Shown in pieces: positions 7,829 to 13,987 of a stretch of 13,987 nucleotides of DNA (its first letter is position 1; each line of letters begins with the position of its first letter). The notes beneath the pieces are model-generated. The model searched no databases, had not been told where the DNA came from, and worked only from the letters and a program-made list of their open reading frames with translations. Origin of the DNA: an uncultured Clostridiaceae bacterium. GTDB lineage: Bacteria > Bacillota > Clostridia > Lachnospirales > Lachnospiraceae. The stretch is taken from contig CAMWMT010000026.1 in NCBI GenBank assembly GCA_947175375.1, positions 1 through 13,987 of the forward strand. The letters are read 5' to 3'. The position numbers were made by a program, and so were the translations under genes.

Positions 7829-8518
7829 TTACAGATAGTTCTTTTCCCGAAAACTCAGATAAGTGTGTTCTCCTATAATAATATGGTCCGCCAGATGAAT
7901 TCCCAGCAGTTCACCTGCTTCTGCCACCCTTCTGGTCGCATTCAAGTCCTCTCTGCTCGGATGAACGTCCCCACTTGGATGATTGTGCAGAAGGACCAGC
8001 TGAACGGCCCTGGCAGACAACGCTTCCAGGAAGATTTCCCTTGGCGATATCATGGACGCATTTACCGTCCCTTTAAACATGTATTTTTCTCTTAACAGCC
8101 TACCTTTCTGATTCAGCATCAGAAGCAACAATACTTCCTGCTCCTGGTGTCGCAGATCTTCCATATAGTATTCTGCAACCGCACCCGGATTCTTAAAAAA
8201 GACACCTTTCCCTGCTTCTTCTCTTGCCATCCGTCTGGCAAGCTCCAGAACACATTTCAGCTGAACGGCCCGGATCTTCCCGATTCCCGGAACCGTGGAC
8301 AGCTCTTCCAGACTCAACCTGCGAAGCCCGGTAAATCCTTTTCTCTCCGGCGAAAGCTCCAGGATCGCTCCTGCGAGTTCAAGTACATTCTGTCCCTTCG
8401 CCCCGGTCCTTAAAAGAACCGCCAGAAGCTCCCGGTCGCTTAACTGTTCCGCTCCATGGCGCATACATCTCTCATATGGCCGTTCATCCTTTGGCAGACG
8501 GTCAAAATTCTCATTCAT
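7829..8518 (-). CDS. radC: RadC family JAB/MPN-domain protein
   Basis: 229-residue RadC family protein of typical length. The N-terminal half has a helix-hairpin-helix DNA-contact motif (LSTVPGIGKIRAVQLKCVLE, 73-92). The C-terminal half is a JAB/MPN metalloprotease-like fold with the complete zinc signature HNHPSGDVHPSREDL (H178, H180, D191) and an upstream glutamate in HQEQEVLLL. The historical 'DNA repair' label comes from a misassigned E. coli mutant; the true activity is not established. The ATG at 8518 has CGGAGG ten bases upstream. Its place directly before mreB is a long-conserved neighbourhood in Firmicutes. Confidence 0.95.
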   Translation of the reverse strand: MNENFDRLPKDERPYERCMRHGAEQLSDRELLAVLLRTGAKGQNVLELAGAILELSPERKGFTGLRRLSLEELSTVPGIGKIRAVQLKCVLELARRMAREEAGKGVFFKNPGAVAEYYMEDLRHQEQEVLLLLMLNQKGRLLREKYMFKGTVNASMISPREIFLEALSARAVQLVLLHNHPSGDVHPSREDLNATRRVAEAGELLGIHLADHIIIGEHTYLSFREKNYL

Positions 8519-8591
8519 ACTATGATAACCTCCGTTTCACCTCTCCAGATACCCCGTCAGTTATCATCTTTAGTATCTTCTTTTTTCTCTT

Positions 8592-8846
8592 CTATATCCA
8601 GCGATAGATAAATATCGCAAGAATAATTCCCAGGATACTGGCGATCGTGATCCGGATCGTCAGCCCGAATGTCAGGACCAGCAGTCCCAGCGACAGCACA
8701 AGGGGCTCCTCCAGCCCGAAGGACTGTCCATAATTCAGCCAGTCCAGCCCCGGCACACCGGCTGCCAGCGTGCCGATGAATCCGCCAAGCACAACCCCTG
8801 CCAGTATGAGCAGGAGCAGGGTCCAGCCATTTTTTGAACCTCTCAT
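8592..8846 (-). CDS. DUF4321 small membrane protein
   Basis: 84-residue protein, MRGSKNGWTLLLLILAGVVL at its start, with a first hydrophobic helix at about 8-30 and a long second hydrophobic stretch at about 48-82 that may be one or two membrane passes. I recognise it as DUF4321, a small clostridial family of unknown function often found beside radC and mreB. The ATG at 8846 has GGAGGT upstream; an ATG five bases earlier (8851) hits a stop after two codons and is discarded. It starts 30 bases after the FAD protein ends. The company it keeps suggests an accessory role at the membrane in wall growth or division, but nothing in the sequence proves this. Confidence 0.85.
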   Translation of the reverse strand: MRGSKNGWTLLLLILAGVVLGGFIGTLAAGVPGLDWLNYGQSFGLEEPLVLSLGLLVLTFGLTIRITIASILGIILAIFIYRWI

Positions 8847-8876
8847 AACATATACTTACCTCCGGTCTTTCAAACA

Positions 8877-10499
8877 CTATCTGTTATCATACCATGGCGC
8901 ATATTTTTTTGCAATTGCTTCTGCAATCTTTAATCCATCCATTGCGGCGGAAGTAATGCCGCCGGCATATCCGGCGCCTTCTCCGCAGGGATACAGGCCT
9001 GCGACTTCACTTTCTAGTGTCTCTCCCCTGAGAATCCGGACCGGAGAAGAGGTCCTGCTCTCCACTCCGGAAAGCACTACGTCTTTTCCGGCAAATCCGG
9101 GAATCAGTGATTCACAACCTTTGATCCCTTCTTCCAGCACTACTGAAAGCTCCTGGGGAAAGATTTCCCTTACATTGGATAAAATATACCTTCCTCTGAT
9201 ACATGGTTCGATATCTCCCAGCACCTGAGATGCGGTATTCTGACAGAAATCCTGAAAGGTCTGTACCGGAATCTTCCCGTCACCCAAACGATATGCCGCC
9301 CGTTCCAGACTTCTCTGGAACTCCACGCCGGCCAACACATCGGTTCCGGCATAATCTGTGGGTGTCACGGTCACGACCATGGCGCTGTTCGCATTCCGGC
9401 TGTCTCTTGCCTGATAACTCATTCCATTGACCGCTAGCGAACCCTGTTCGGAAGACGCATCGACTACGTAACCGCCGGGACACATACAGAAAGAATACAC
9501 CCCTCTGCCGGACGCTGTCTTACGAGTCACTTTATATGCAGCGGCAGGCAGGATACGTGGATACTCCCGGCCATACTGATTCTGATTGATCATCTCCTGT
9601 GGATGCTCGATCCGCACGCCGACCGCAAAAGCTTTTGCCTGCATGGGAACCTGACGCGACTGCAGCATGGCAAAGGTATCCCTTGCACTGTGTCCGATGG
9701 CGAGCACAACCTGTTCAGTCTCCAGAAAATGATTCTGTCCGCCAGCATCCTTCTGATTCTGTTCCTGATAAAACACACCTCTGACAGCGCCGTTTTCCAA
9801 CTTCAGATCTGTCACATGACAGCCAAATCGGACTTCGCCTCCAAGTCTTCGGATCTCTTCTCTCATATGGCTTACGATGCCAATCAGCATATCGGTTCCC
9901 AGATGAGGCTTTTGCTCATACAAGATCTCTTCCGGCGCTCCGGCTTCCACAAAAAGCTCCAACACTTTCCGGTTCCGTCCTGCCGGGTCCTTCACCAGTG
10001 TATTCAGCTTTCCATCGGAAAAAGTGCCTGCGCCGCCTTCGCCAAACTGAACGTTAGACTGAGGATCAAGGATACCCAGTTTCCAGAAATTCTCCACGGT
10101 CCGGGCACGCTTCTCTGCGCACTGTCCCCGTTCCAGAAGAATTGGCGCGTAACCTGAACGGGCCAGCATCAGGCCGCAGAACAGCCCTGCCGGACCTGTC
10201 CCGATGATGACCGGGCGGTGGGAGAGCTTCTCCGCTCCCGGATGTGGGAACTGGTAATGGATACGGACCGCTTTGGATACTTGGGGCAGGCTCTTCTTTA
10301 GGGCTGCCTGTTCTTTTTTGACTTCGACATCGATCACATACACATATTCCAGCCGGTTCCTTCTGGCATCCAGTGATTTTTTAATGATCTCAAAGCGAAG
10401 CAGCTCGCCTGGGCGGATACGCAGAGTCTTTATGACCTTGTCCTTTAAATCCTGCTCTGTATGCTGCACAGGAAGCTTCAGTTGCTGGATCCTTAGCAT
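8877..10499 (-). CDS. FAD-dependent dehydrogenase-like protein (COG2509 type)
   Basis: 540-residue flavoprotein, full length for this family. An N-terminal domain of about 90 residues is followed by a Rossmann FAD-binding motif, PVIIGTGPAGLFCGLMLARS (96-115), ending with the acidic ribose-binding position in LLERG (121-125). The family-typical VQFGEGGAGTFSDGKLNT is at 150-167. The C-terminal FAD contact, GLYPCGEGAGYAGGITSAA, lies about 40 residues from the end. The substrate of this widespread family is not known. The ATG at 10499 has AGAGGAG close upstream and an extended -10 promoter about 45 bases away, so it is probably the first gene of the message that also carries the Mre and Min genes. 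It resembles but is distinct from the BaiN-type flavoprotein at the right edge. Confidence 0.92.
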   Translation of the reverse strand: MLRIQQLKLPVQHTEQDLKDKVIKTLRIRPGELLRFEIIKKSLDARRNRLEYVYVIDVEVKKEQAALKKSLPQVSKAVRIHYQFPHPGAEKLSHRPVIIGTGPAGLFCGLMLARSGYAPILLERGQCAEKRARTVENFWKLGILDPQSNVQFGEGGAGTFSDGKLNTLVKDPAGRNRKVLELFVEAGAPEEILYEQKPHLGTDMLIGIVSHMREEIRRLGGEVRFGCHVTDLKLENGAVRGVFYQEQNQKDAGGQNHFLETEQVVLAIGHSARDTFAMLQSRQVPMQAKAFAVGVRIEHPQEMINQNQYGREYPRILPAAAYKVTRKTASGRGVYSFCMCPGGYVVDASSEQGSLAVNGMSYQARDSRNANSAMVVTVTPTDYAGTDVLAGVEFQRSLERAAYRLGDGKIPVQTFQDFCQNTASQVLGDIEPCIRGRYILSNVREIFPQELSVVLEEGIKGCESLIPGFAGKDVVLSGVESRTSSPVRILRGETLESEVAGLYPCGEGAGYAGGITSAAMDGLKIAEAIAKKYAPWYDNR

Positions 10500-10542
10500 A
10501 AATCTCCTCTTTCACTATGGTGCAACATTCTGTTTCTTTTGA

Positions 10543-10574
10543 ATTATATCATATTCCAGCGGTGGATTGGTAAA
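10543..10574 (-). promoter_or_regulatory. Extended -10 promoter for the FAD-protein/mre/min operon
   Basis: On the minus strand, TGATATAAT (10551 to 10543) is a perfect -10 hexamer with the TG extension one base upstream. A weak TTTACC (10574-10569) lies 20 bases further upstream, too far for a good -35, so the extended -10 would have to do most of the work. Transcription would start near 10536, leaving a leader of about 35 bases before the ATG at 10499. It is the only promoter-like match I noticed ahead of the eleven-gene array. Confidence 0.55.
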
Positions 10575-10661
10575 TTTTTCATAAAAATTTTCTGGTTGCA
10601 TGGTTTTCTGGTCGCGAAAGGGGATGTGAATTGGCAGGGGTACAATATGGGGGAAACGGAC

Positions 10662-10841
10662 GCATCTGCGGGAGCGGGACTCCCCCTGCAGACCCGGGGC
10701 AACGCTCCGTCGAACTAACTGCGACTGCGACTAAGGCGCTCCGGAGAGCCGTCGCGCCAAGTCTCCGTACGCAGTGGATTTCGCCGGAGCTAAAAGCGCC
10801 CCTCAAAGGGCCTGCAGGGGGAGTCCCGCTCCCGCAGATGC
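10662..10841. repeat. 180-base GC-rich long palindrome with perfect 30-base terminal inverted repeats
   Basis: Bases 10662-10691 are the exact reverse complement of 10812-10841. Inside, further pairs are all nested in the same hairpin: 10693-10695 with 10808-10810, 10696-10700 with 10798-10802, 10704-10709 with 10785-10790, 10711-10714 with 10780-10783, 10718-10723 with 10770-10775, 10729-10732 with 10760-10763, and 10735-10739 with 10754-10758. By hand count that is about 63 base pairs, some 70 percent of the element. GC is about 65 percent in the two sampled 60-base lines (10681-10800), well above the flanks. No clear target-site duplication flanks it and no T-run follows either arm, so it does not look like an ordinary terminator. 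It could be a MITE-like or REP/BIME-like dispersed repeat, or a structured RNA. The type is inferred; the palindrome itself is seen directly. Confidence 0.85.
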
Positions 10842-10978
10842 TGATTTCGGCATCATATTTGTATATCTGGTTGATTCGCAGTTATTATATAAACGGCACT
10901 AAATGCTTGCCCACATAAAACGTCAAACCATGTGCCATTTATCATATTTTCAGAAGATTTTTAATACCAGTTATTATA
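10842..10978. other. AT-rich intergenic spacer without gene
   Basis: Between the palindrome and the terminator hairpin I see no gene. The 11-mer CAGTTATTATA occurs twice in the same orientation (10879-10889 and 10968-10978), which may be chance in AT-rich DNA. No convincing promoter or RNA gene was found here. Confidence 0.5.
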
Positions 10979-11050
10979 GAATGAAAAGGGGGTATCGGAA
11001 AATGCAGCCCCTGCTTATCATACAGCAGGGGCGCCCTTCCCGACACCCCC
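10977..11050 (-). terminator. Two-tier hairpin terminator of the Uma2 gene
   Basis: The inner stem is a perfect 9-base inverted repeat (11007-11015 with 11024-11032, 8-base loop). An outer stem of about 11 base pairs with one mismatch (10988-10998 with 11040-11050) encloses it. Read on the minus strand, the structure begins 16 bases after the Uma2 stop codon and is followed by CTTTTCATTCT, a moderate U-tract. This placement fits an intrinsic terminator for the gene ending at 11066. On the plus strand no T-run follows. Confidence 0.75.
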
Positions 11051-11065
11051 AAACCCTTATATCAT

Positions 11066-11623
11066 CTAATCCACTTTTTCAAACAGATCTCTTAATTCCA
11101 TCGTAATATGTGGAAATGCCCTCAGGCAGATCACTGTTTCTGCATTATAGTGCTCATCTTCTTCATCATCTTCCAAGATATAATTCTGTTCCAGGATATA
11201 TCTTCCATCCTGCAGATAATAAATCTCAACTGATCTTCCCTGTGGTGAGACAATCCAGTATTCTTCCACACCCGCCTGTTCATAAATGTCTTTTTTTTCT
11301 GTTTTATCTCTCTTGGCAGTAGACGGACTTAAAGTTTCTGCTATAAATTTGGGAACACCACTGTAAAATCCACCCTTTAATTTCTTTCTGTCACATATAA
11401 TCATAATATCCGGACATACATAATCATCGTTTTTTTCCGGATGATATTTGAAATCCAGATTCTCCATAAATACAAGACACAGACTGTCTTTTAATCCGTT
11501 ACTGATAATTCTGTGAAGATTACTGTCAATAATCCCATGCCGGTATCCGGGTGCAGGTGACATATCATAGATTACACCATTTATCTTTTCATCTCTCCAA
11601 TGTTCGCTTGCAGCCAATGCCAT
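11066..11623 (-). CDS. Uma2 family (DUF820) putative PD-(D/E)xK nuclease
   Basis: 185-residue Uma2/DUF820 protein, a family with a restriction-endonuclease-like fold whose cellular role is unsettled. The conserved elements are in order: NGVIYDMSPAPGYRHG near the start, the acidic pair in CPDIMIICD, and ETLSPSTAKRDKTEKKDIY followed by GVEEYWIVSP; these supply the Asp, Glu and Lys expected of the PD-(D/E)xK site. An acidic patch EDDEEDE lies near the C-terminus. I prefer the ATG at 11623 (MALAASEHWR) because AGAAGGG lies ten bases upstream and family members begin about here; the frame opens earlier, at an ATG at 11671 lacking any ribosome binding site. It has its own promoter and terminator. 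Two sampled 60-base lines are about 33 percent GC, far below its neighbours, which suggests later acquisition. Confidence 0.9.
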   Translation of the reverse strand: MALAASEHWRDEKINGVIYDMSPAPGYRHGIIDSNLHRIISNGLKDSLCLVFMENLDFKYHPEKNDDYVCPDIMIICDRKKLKGGFYSGVPKFIAETLSPSTAKRDKTEKKDIYEQAGVEEYWIVSPQGRSVEIYYLQDGRYILEQNYILEDDEEDEHYNAETVICLRAFPHITMELRDLFEKVD

Positions 11624-11682
11624 AAGATCACATCCCTTCTGTTTATACTCGTGAGCACATTCATCTGTCATTTTTCATGACA

Positions 11683-11707
11683 TATAACGGTGTACCCACT
11701 CGTTATA
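11683..11707. promoter_or_regulatory. Inverted repeat in the Uma2 leader, possible operator or hairpin
   Basis: TATAACG (11683-11689) and CGTTATA (11701-11707) form a 7-base inverted repeat with an 11-base spacer, inside the leader between the probable start of transcription and the Uma2 start codon. It could be a repressor site or a weak RNA hairpin. No family assignment is possible. Confidence 0.3.
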
Positions 11708-11746
11708 CATTTCATTGCTTGCAAATCTTTTCGTTCATGAGTATAA

Positions 11747-11755
11747 ATTATAACA
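11747..11755 (-). promoter_or_regulatory. Extended -10 promoter for the Uma2 gene
   Basis: The minus strand reads TGTTATAAT (11755 to 11747): a perfect TATAAT with the TG extension. No good -35 is present at 17 bases. Instead, a 6-base inverted repeat GACTTC/GAAGTC (11757-11762 and 11773-11778) covers the -35 region and could be an operator or a weak terminator for the MATE gene ending at 11792. Transcription would begin near 11740, giving a leader of roughly 118 bases to the preferred start codon. Confidence 0.5.
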
Positions 11756-11791
11756 CGACTTCTCAGATTGCGGAAGTCCTGTTTCAAAGTC

Positions 11792-13159
11792 TTACTGTTT
11801 CATACCTGCCTCCCGGATAAACGGATTCCGATAAAGCGAATACAGAAGCTGTGCCGTCATCACGCACCAGATCGCAGGCTCACAGAAGATGACTGCCATA
11901 TACTGAAACTGCGGAATAAAGATCAGGACAAACAGGATCTTACCGACCAGTTCAATCATGCTGGAGATCAGCGGCAGCAGTTTCTCTCCGATTCCCTGCA
12001 GCGCGCATCTGCTCTGTATCAATACACCCAGGACGGCGTAAAATGGTCCGACTACCATCAGATACAAAACTCCGTTATCGAGCACTTCTGGTGCACTGGA
12101 ACCGGATATCAGTTTCATCAGTGTTGAAGCGGTAAACATCAGAAGCACTGTGATTACGCCTGCTGCCACCACATCAAAGGTATAACTGTACTTCAGAGCC
12201 CTGCGGATTCTCTTTCCCTGATTCGCCCCTTTGTTCTGGGAGACAAAAGTGGATACGGACATGGACATGGCAATGAACGGCATGTTAAAGAACATATACA
12301 GTTTTCTCGCTGCTGTATGACCCGCAATGACCAGCGTGCCCAGTCCGTTGATGCCGTACTGCAGAATCACAGAGCCTGCAGAAACGATGCTGCTCATAAA
12401 ACCCATGGACATTCCCTGTCCGAGCATCTCCGTGTACAGGGCTCGGTCAAACTGAAAATGTTCTCTTTCAGGTATGAGCAGCGGCACTTTCTTCCATATG
12501 TAGATCACACAGAGAATAACAGATAATCCCTGGGAGATAACAGTCGCGACCGCAGCGCCTCTGATCCCCATATGAAACTGCGTAATCAGAAGGATATCAA
12601 GAACAATATTCGCAAGCGACGAGACTACCAGAAATACCAGCGGCATCACGCTGTTCCCGATCGCACGCATCAGTCCGGCGCACAGATTATAGGCAAACAT
12701 GACCAGGATAAACCAGGTAATCACCGAGATATAACTGTACGCTTCCGCAATAATCTCTTCCGGTGTGTTCAGGATCACAAGAAGCGGCCGCAGGATCAGG
12801 ATTCCCACCGCTGTAAGTATTGCTGAAGAAATAACTCCTATCACGATGGAACATGCCACGGATCTTTTCAAAAGATTTTCATCTCCCGCTCCAAAACTCC
12901 TCGCGGTCACAATAGATAATCCGTTTCCAATACCAAGCGCGAAGCCTACCAGAAATTCGTAGATCGCCGCACAGGAACCGATCGCAGCCAGTGACAGGTC
13001 TCCCAGGTAATTTCCCACGATCATAGTATCCACAGTGTTATAGAGCTGTTGAAAAATATTCGATACAAATATCGGTATGGCGAAAATAACCATCGCCCGG
13101 AAAATAGGTCCCTCTAAAAAGTTCACTTCAAACTGAAAAAATGTTCTTGTTTTCTGCAT
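11792..13159 (-). CDS. MATE family efflux transporter
   Basis: 455-residue multidrug and toxic compound extrusion (MATE) transporter of the NorM/DinF type that would export organic cations or other small molecules using a sodium or proton gradient. The length and hydrophobic pattern fit twelve membrane helices in two pseudo-symmetric halves. Recognisable signatures are IPIFVSNIFQQLYNTVDTMI with VGNYLG in helix 1 (about 29-55), GIGNGLSIVTARSFGAGD (76-93), MRAIGNS in the first half, and FVSQNKGANQGKRIRRA in the second half. The ATG at 13159 has GAAGGGAG seven bases upstream and lies inside the end of the preceding flavoprotein gene (32-base overlap), suggesting translational coupling. The substrate cannot be deduced. 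No strong terminator follows it. Confidence 0.94.
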   Translation of the reverse strand: MQKTRTFFQFEVNFLEGPIFRAMVIFAIPIFVSNIFQQLYNTVDTMIVGNYLGDLSLAAIGSCAAIYEFLVGFALGIGNGLSIVTARSFGAGDENLLKRSVACSIVIGVISSAILTAVGILILRPLLVILNTPEEIIAEAYSYISVITWFILVMFAYNLCAGLMRAIGNSVMPLVFLVVSSLANIVLDILLITQFHMGIRGAAVATVISQGLSVILCVIYIWKKVPLLIPEREHFQFDRALYTEMLGQGMSMGFMSSIVSAGSVILQYGINGLGTLVIAGHTAARKLYMFFNMPFIAMSMSVSTFVSQNKGANQGKRIRRALKYSYTFDVVAAGVITVLLMFTASTLMKLISGSSAPEVLDNGVLYLMVVGPFYAVLGVLIQSRCALQGIGEKLLPLISSMIELVGKILFVLIFIPQFQYMAVIFCEPAIWCVMTAQLLYSLYRNPFIREAGMKQ

Positions 13160-13987
13160 CTTTTTCTCCCTTCAGCTGTTTTTCCGCCCTCTCCGTTTCT
13201 GCCGCGTGTACCCCTGCCAGAAAGCCGCTGCTCCAGGCCCACTGCAGGTTATAGCCACCGCAGGCTCCGTCCACATCCAGAAGCTCTCCGGCAAAATACA
13301 GCCCCGGAACGATTGCGGACTCCATGGAGATGCCCTTCAGTTCCGTCAGCGGTACTCCCCCGGTGCATACCTGCGCCTGCTCATAACCACGGCAGCCAAA
13401 TATATGGAAACGGAGTTTTTTTATCTGTTCTGCGAGTCTCCTGCAATCGGCTAATGTCCACTCCCGCCGTCTTTTTTTCAGAGAGATTCCTGCGCGCCCT
13501 AGCAGGACCTGCGATAATTTCTCCGGAAACATGCCGAGCAAAACATCTGTTCCTGTTCTTGTGTCTGCATATTCGTTTCTTTTTTTATTTTCTAACAGCT
13601 TCTCCAGCTCCTGTATGGTATATGAAGGGCAGAGATCCAGATCGATCTCGCATGTGCTGTCCGCTTTCAATGCCCTGGACACATATCGGCTTACCTGAAA
13701 GATGGGGATTCCGGAAAGTCCGTAAGATGCAAACTGCACTTCACCTTCTTCCACTATGCAAACCTCTTTGTCGATCAGGAGTGTCACCTTTGCGTCCATA
13801 CGAACTCCGGCAAGGGTTCCGCGGTCATTTTCACGCACATACACTCCCGTCAGTGCCGGAAGCGGCGGGATAATCTGATGCCCCAGTTCTCTGGCAAAAC
13901 GGTATCCGTCCCCGGTAGATCCTGTCTTTGGCGCTGCTTCGGATCCCCAGGCTAAAATGCCTGCCTCCCCTTCATAAGGCCATCCCT
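13128..13987 (-). CDS. BaiN/HI0933-type NAD(P)/FAD-dependent oxidoreductase, C-terminal part
   Basis: The 3' portion (285 residues) of a COG2081 flavoprotein; the N-terminal Rossmann motif lies beyond the right edge. By extending the frame to the edge I read AAPKTGSTGDGYRFARELGH near the first visible residues, a hallmark of this family (PKTGSxGxGY, followed by PPLPALTG). The C-terminal end carries TGGVPLTELKGISMES, VPGLYFAGELLDVDG and CGGYNLQWAWSSGFLAG, the conserved closing FAD-contact block. After this comes a charged tail (ETERAEKQLKGEKDAENK) of about 20 residues. The GTG at 13844 is internal, not the start. Family members include BaiN, proposed to act on bile acid intermediates, but membership alone does not establish that substrate. 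The 3' end overlaps the MATE gene by 32 bases. Confidence 0.9.
   Translation of the reverse strand, partial: GWPYEGEAGILAWGSEAAPKTGSTGDGYRFARELGHQIIPPLPALTGVYVRENDRGTLAGVRMDAKVTLLIDKEVCIVEEGEVQFASYGLSGIPIFQVSRYVSRALKADSTCEIDLDLCPSYTIQELEKLLENKKRNEYADTRTGTDVLLGMFPEKLSQVLLGRAGISLKKRRREWTLADCRRLAEQIKKLRFHIFGCRGYEQAQVCTGGVPLTELKGISMESAIVPGLYFAGELLDVDGACGGYNLQWAWSSGFLAGVHAAETERAEKQLKGEKDAENKNIFSV

Noticed and set aside
519..8591. Search for RNA genes or terminators in gaps of the large operon
   Set aside because: Gaps are short and hold only ribosome binding sites; weak inverted pairings, such as GTCAC/GTGAC in the minC-minD gap, lack a T-run or convincing stem.
8557..8877. 106-codon minus-strand frame overlapping the DUF4321 gene
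   Set aside because: It is an alternative frame over the same DNA; only the 84-residue frame has the membrane-protein pattern and correctly spaced GGAGGT.
10662..10841. The palindrome as a rho-independent terminator
   Set aside because: It is far longer than needed, encloses over 100 bases, and neither arm is followed by a T-tract on either strand.
10579..10918. Two small open frames (75 codons on minus, 95 on plus) over the palindrome
   Set aside because: Both simply read through the inverted repeat, giving the same GGVPLPQM peptide on opposite strands; no ribosome binding site and no protein-like composition.
10879..10978. Repeated 11-mer CAGTTATTATA as a target-site duplication or CRISPR-like unit
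   Set aside because: The two copies do not flank the palindrome, only two exist, and the AT-rich composition makes chance plausible.
11066..11671. Uma2 gene as a toxin-antitoxin or restriction-modification member
   Set aside because: No partner gene, methyltransferase or small antitoxin lies beside it; it stands alone with its own promoter and terminator.

Overview
The window looks like a chromosomal segment from a Gram-positive anaerobe of the Clostridia, most likely a Lachnospiraceae-type gut bacterium. The reasons are a complete MinCDE set (with MinE) joined to mreBCD, a long PBP2, a DUF4321 gene next to radC, a Uma2-family protein, and moderate GC with strong AGGAGG-like ribosome binding sites. 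This placement rests on gene content and family recognition, not on a search. Every convincing gene lies on the minus strand, so transcription runs from high to low coordinates.

Region A (10499 down to 1) is one tightly packed array of eleven genes: a COG2509-type FAD protein, a small DUF4321 membrane protein, radC, mreB, mreC, mreD, a class B penicillin-binding protein 2 (mrdA), minC, minD, minE and the start of rodA, which runs off the left edge. Gaps are 3 to 58 bases and no terminator is visible inside. The array holds the core of the elongation machinery (MreB scaffold, MreC/MreD, the PBP2 transpeptidase and the RodA glycosyltransferase) next to the Min system that places the division septum, so side-wall growth and septum placement may be co-transcribed. 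An extended -10 promoter (TGATATAAT) lies just upstream of the first gene.

Region B (10500-11065) has no gene. It holds that promoter, a GC-rich 180-base palindromic element with perfect 30-base arms that can pair along nearly its whole length (the most unusual object in the window), and a strong two-tier hairpin that looks like the terminator of the next gene.

Region C (11066-11791) is a stand-alone, AT-rich Uma2-family (DUF820, PD-(D/E)xK-like) gene with its own extended -10 promoter and a leader containing an inverted repeat.

Region D (11792-13987) is a second operon: the 3' part of a BaiN/HI0933-type flavoprotein (5' end beyond the right edge) whose end overlaps the start of a MATE-family exporter.

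No tRNA, rRNA, CRISPR array, prophage or complete insertion sequence was found. Most of the window is ordinary core chromosome. The points most worth a second look are the 180-base palindrome, the roughly 250-residue insertion in PBP2, and the departures from consensus in the MreB nucleotide-binding motifs.
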